Assembly: GCA_021779415.1 (NCBI GenBank)
Contig: JAJYAS010000215.1
Span: forward strand, 1-6,356
Direction of reading: 5' to 3'
DNA length: 6,356 nucleotides
Origin: Bacillota bacterium
Lineage (GTDB): Bacteria; Bacillota_B; Desulfitobacteriia; Desulfitobacteriales; Desulfitobacteriaceae
Shown here: piece after piece, positions 4,886 through 6,356 of the stretch
Layout: each line of letters starts with the position of its first letter
Numbering within the stretch: the stretch's first letter is position 1
The notes under the pieces: generated by a model
What the model was told of the DNA's origin: nothing
The model's database searches: none
What the model saw: only the letters and a program-made list of their open reading frames with translations
Program-made: the position numbers and the translations under genes

Positions 4886-4967
4886 AGACAATTTATGGAA
4901 GTAGGTGAGCGCCTATATAATTGCAAAGATAATCGTATTCGAAAAATGTTCCTTTGGAGGTGACAAA

Positions 4968-5306
4968 TTGAAGTATGTGTATATTTGCAGTCCATATCGT
5001 GGTGAAGTGGATTACAACGTAGCTAAGGCTCAATTCTATTGCCAGTTTGCTAGCGCAAAGGGCGTGGTGCCCATCGCACCTCATATCTATTTTACGCAGT
5101 TTTTAGATGACAATGAGCCTGAGGAACGTCGATTGGGGTTAGATATGGGGTTGGATATGTTGAAACTTTGTTCGGAATTATGGGTTTTCGGAAACAAGAC
5201 ATCCGAAGGAATGCAAGGCGAAATCGACGCAGCAAATCAATTAGGAATTCAGGTTTTTTTCTACAGCGATCGTTGTGAAAAACAATCCAAAGAGGGAGGT
5301 GAATAA
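4968..5306 (+). CDS. DUF7768/DUF4406-like protein (nucleoside deoxyribosyltransferase-like fold)
   Basis: This 112-residue protein is of a kind common in Bacillota phages and conjugative elements, annotated as DUF4406 or DUF7768. It is distantly related to nucleoside 2-deoxyribosyltransferase-like Rossmann folds. Recognisable blocks are YICSPYRGEV (about 4-13), GVVPIAPHIYFTQFLDD (about 32-48), PEERRLGLDMGLDMLKLCSELWVFG (about 51-75) and SEGMQGEIDAANQLGI (about 79-94). The start is a TTG at 4968-4970 with GGAGGTGA 7 nt upstream; longer frames lack a comparable site. Its last codons (EGGE) contain the GGGAGGTG ribosome binding site of the next gene, three nt downstream, so the two are cotranscribed. 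It is the first gene of the early operon. The enzymatic activity and substrate of the family are unproven. Confidence 0.75.
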   Translation: MKYVYICSPYRGEVDYNVAKAQFYCQFASAKGVVPIAPHIYFTQFLDDNEPEERRLGLDMGLDMLKLCSELWVFGNKTSEGMQGEIDAANQLGIQVFFYSDRCEKQSKEGGE

Positions 5307-5309
5307 GAA

Positions 5310-5522
5310 ATGCAATTATGCAAGGACAAAGTAGCATCACTCGTACAAAAACGCGGAATCACTCAGAACGAACTCGCTCGCCTCCTAAATATTCGACCCG
5401 GATCATTATCTAATGCTTTGTCTGGTAAGCGTGGAGTTGGGAGAAAGATCCTAGCGGCTTTGCTCAGGGAATTTCCAAGGGAAAGTGTTGTAAGTCTTAC
5501 TGAAAGAAAAGTGGCTGTATGA
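5310..5522 (+). CDS. Small Cro-like helix-turn-helix protein
   Basis: This 70-residue protein is almost entirely a helix-turn-helix domain: residues 4-60, with ITQNELARLLNIRPGSLSNALSGKRG as the two DNA-contact helices and turn. Compared with classic XRE domains it lacks a C-terminal multimerisation region. That matches Cro- or excisionase-like regulators encoded right after the early promoter of phages and integrative elements. The ATG at 5310 has GGAGGTG about 8 nt upstream, formed by the end of the preceding gene. Divergence from the 4266-4715 repressor and its place in the early operon suggest it acts on the shared operator region at 4771-4885. The duplicated TAATATATTA site is a candidate target, which is inference only. 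Confidence 0.78.
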   Translation: MQLCKDKVASLVQKRGITQNELARLLNIRPGSLSNALSGKRGVGRKILAALLREFPRESVVSLTERKVAV

Positions 5523-5554
5523 AAATGAGCCATTGAAAGGAGGTGATCTAAATT

Positions 5555-5665
5555 ATGTGCGCACAACGAAAAGACCCGTCGGTGCTCCAACACCAAACGG
5601 GCCAAATACAAAATATGACTAATAAGAGTATACCACGGGAACATGAACCGGAAAAGATGTGTTAG
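5555..5665 (+). CDS. Small ORF (36 aa) with internal hairpin
   Basis: I do not recognise this 36-residue product. It starts at an ATG preceded by AAAGGAGGTGATC, a near-perfect match to the anti-Shine-Dalgarno end, so translation is very likely. It runs MCAQRKDPSVLQHQTG and ends in a polar tail with a terminal cysteine (EPEKMC). Codons 7-16 form an RNA hairpin at 5575-5601. Small ORFs carrying a hairpin between an early HTH gene and an antirepressor are seen in other Bacillota elements, as I recall. The function could lie in the RNA structure or in coupling translation to the antirepressor that starts 20 nt later, rather than in the peptide. Confidence 0.55.
   Translation: MCAQRKDPSVLQHQTGQIQNMTNKSIPREHEPEKMC
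5575..5601 (+). promoter_or_regulatory. RNA hairpin inside the 36-aa ORF
   Basis: CCCGT (5575-5579) pairs with ACGGG (5597-5601) and GGTG (5581-5584) with CACC (5591-5594). A 1x2 internal loop separates them and the terminal loop is ctccaa. The text after it is aaatac, so there is no T-run and it is not an intrinsic terminator. It may tune translation or stabilise the 5' end of the antirepressor message. Confidence 0.55.
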
Positions 5666-5684
5666 AAAAAGGGAGGCATAGGTA

Positions 5685-6356
5685 ATGAGCGATGATTTAA
5701 CAGTATTTGAACAAAGGGACGTACTTGGTAAGGATTTCACGATATATGGAGACCTAGACTATCCCATGTTTCTGGCCAAAGACGTAGCGGAATGGATTGA
5801 ACACAGCGACGTGTCAATGATGCTAAGGAGTGTTGATGAGAATGAAAAGCAAATACAAACATTGTTTGTATCAGGCCAGAATCGTGACTTATGGTTCCTC
5901 ACCGAGGATGGCCTATACGAAGTCCTCATGCAAAGTCGAAAACCCATCGCTAAAGAATTCAAAAAGCAAGTCAAACAAATCTTGAGAGATATTCGTCAGC
6001 GCGGTCTCTATGTAACCGATGTTGCTTTGGAAAATATGCTCACCAGTCCGGATTTTGGAATAAGGCTTCTCTCCGAAATTAAATCAGAGCGAGAGAAGAT
6101 TTCTAGTCTTGAGCACAAAATTGAAGTGGACAAGCCTAAAGTCGAGTTTGCCAACGCAATTGAAGCCACGAAAGGCACGATCTACATCGGCGATCTTGCT
6201 AAAATCCTCAAGAAAAATGGCACAGACTTTGGGCAAACACGGTTGTTTGAGTGGCTAAGGCAGAACGGTTACCTTATGACGACTTACAGTAAAAATACCC
6301 CGACCCAGCGTTATCTGGAAATGGGCCTTTTTGATGTTAAAGAAGATGTTTTTGAG
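5685..6356 (+). CDS. Phage antirepressor, BRO-N plus ANT-type region (partial)
   Basis: The frame is open from the ATG at 5685 to the window end (224 codons seen), so the C-terminus is missing. The ATG has GGGAGG 8 nt upstream. Residues about 5-105 form a BRO-N/Bro domain (PF02498): FTIYGDLDYPMFLAKDVAEW, then WFLTEDGLYEVLMQSRKPIAKEFKKQV and ILRDIRQRG. A charged linker follows, with an apparent coiled coil (SEIKSEREKISSLEHKIEVDKPK, about 130-152). An ANT-like region (PF03374; about 150-220) then shows FANAIEATKGTIYIGDLAKIL and TRLFEWLRQNGYLM. Such proteins are phage antirepressors that inactivate the prophage repressor or act as early regulators. It is the fourth gene of the early operon. A direct target is not visible; the 4266-4715 repressor is the natural candidate. 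Confidence 0.88.
   Translation, partial: MSDDLTVFEQRDVLGKDFTIYGDLDYPMFLAKDVAEWIEHSDVSMMLRSVDENEKQIQTLFVSGQNRDLWFLTEDGLYEVLMQSRKPIAKEFKKQVKQILRDIRQRGLYVTDVALENMLTSPDFGIRLLSEIKSEREKISSLEHKIEVDKPKVEFANAIEATKGTIYIGDLAKILKKNGTDFGQTRLFEWLRQNGYLMTTYSKNTPTQRYLEMGLFDVKEDVFE

Noticed and set aside
4893..5340. Minus-strand frames opposite the DUF7768-like gene
   Set aside because: They are shadows of the conserved plus-strand gene and have no initiation signals.
5575..5601. Hairpin in the early operon considered as an intrinsic terminator
   Set aside because: It is followed by aaatac rather than a T-tract and lies inside a translated small ORF.
5363..5974. Minus-strand frames opposite the Cro-like and antirepressor genes
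   Set aside because: They are complements of genes with strong ribosome binding sites and clear domains, and their cysteine/serine/leucine-rich composition is typical of antisense shadows.

Overview
The window looks like Bacillota (Firmicutes) DNA of low to moderate GC. Strong GGAGG-type ribosome binding sites precede nearly every gene, TTG and GTG starts are common, promoters are sigma-A-like, and intrinsic terminators are compact. A sulfate-reducing Clostridia type (Desulfosporosinus/Desulfitobacterium-like) would fit, but nothing here fixes the genus.

Left part (1-3770). All recognisable genes lie on the minus strand. They are a small unknown gene (282-512), a GtrA-family membrane protein (569-1033), a BcrC-type undecaprenyl-diphosphate phosphatase of the PAP2 superfamily (1390-2010), a nitroreductase-family flavoprotein (2576-3106) with a clear promoter, and an 86-residue unknown protein (3290-3550). 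Two of them handle polyprenyl-lipid or cell-envelope chemistry. The gaps between the leftmost genes carry degenerate copies of one dispersed repeat, all in the same orientation (about 55-130, 147-245, 1229-1332 and 2255-2330). Two copies end exactly at the terminators of the genes beside them. Two strong intrinsic terminators (2456-2484 and 3628-3663) point along the plus strand although no plus-strand gene lies upstream of them.

Right part (3771-6356). This is a phage-type or mobile-element immunity region. On the minus strand an XRE-family repressor (4266-4715) is followed directly by a TTG-started membrane protein (3771-4265). Diverging from it on the plus strand are a DUF7768/DUF4406-like protein (4968-5306), a small Cro-like HTH protein (5310-5522), a 36-residue ORF with an internal hairpin (5555-5665), and a phage antirepressor with BRO-N and ANT-type regions (from 5685, cut by the window end).

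The intergenic switch (4716-4967) holds a 12-bp inverted repeat. One arm overlaps the plus-strand -35 box and the other overlaps a probable minus-strand -10 box. A 10-bp palindrome occurs twice, 26 bp apart, and the first copy covers the plus-strand -10 box. The inferred logic is that the 4266-4715 repressor holds off the plus-strand early operon, the Cro-like protein acts on the same region after induction, and the antirepressor helps relieve repression. No integrase, ImmA protease, attachment site, tRNA, rRNA or CRISPR array is visible.
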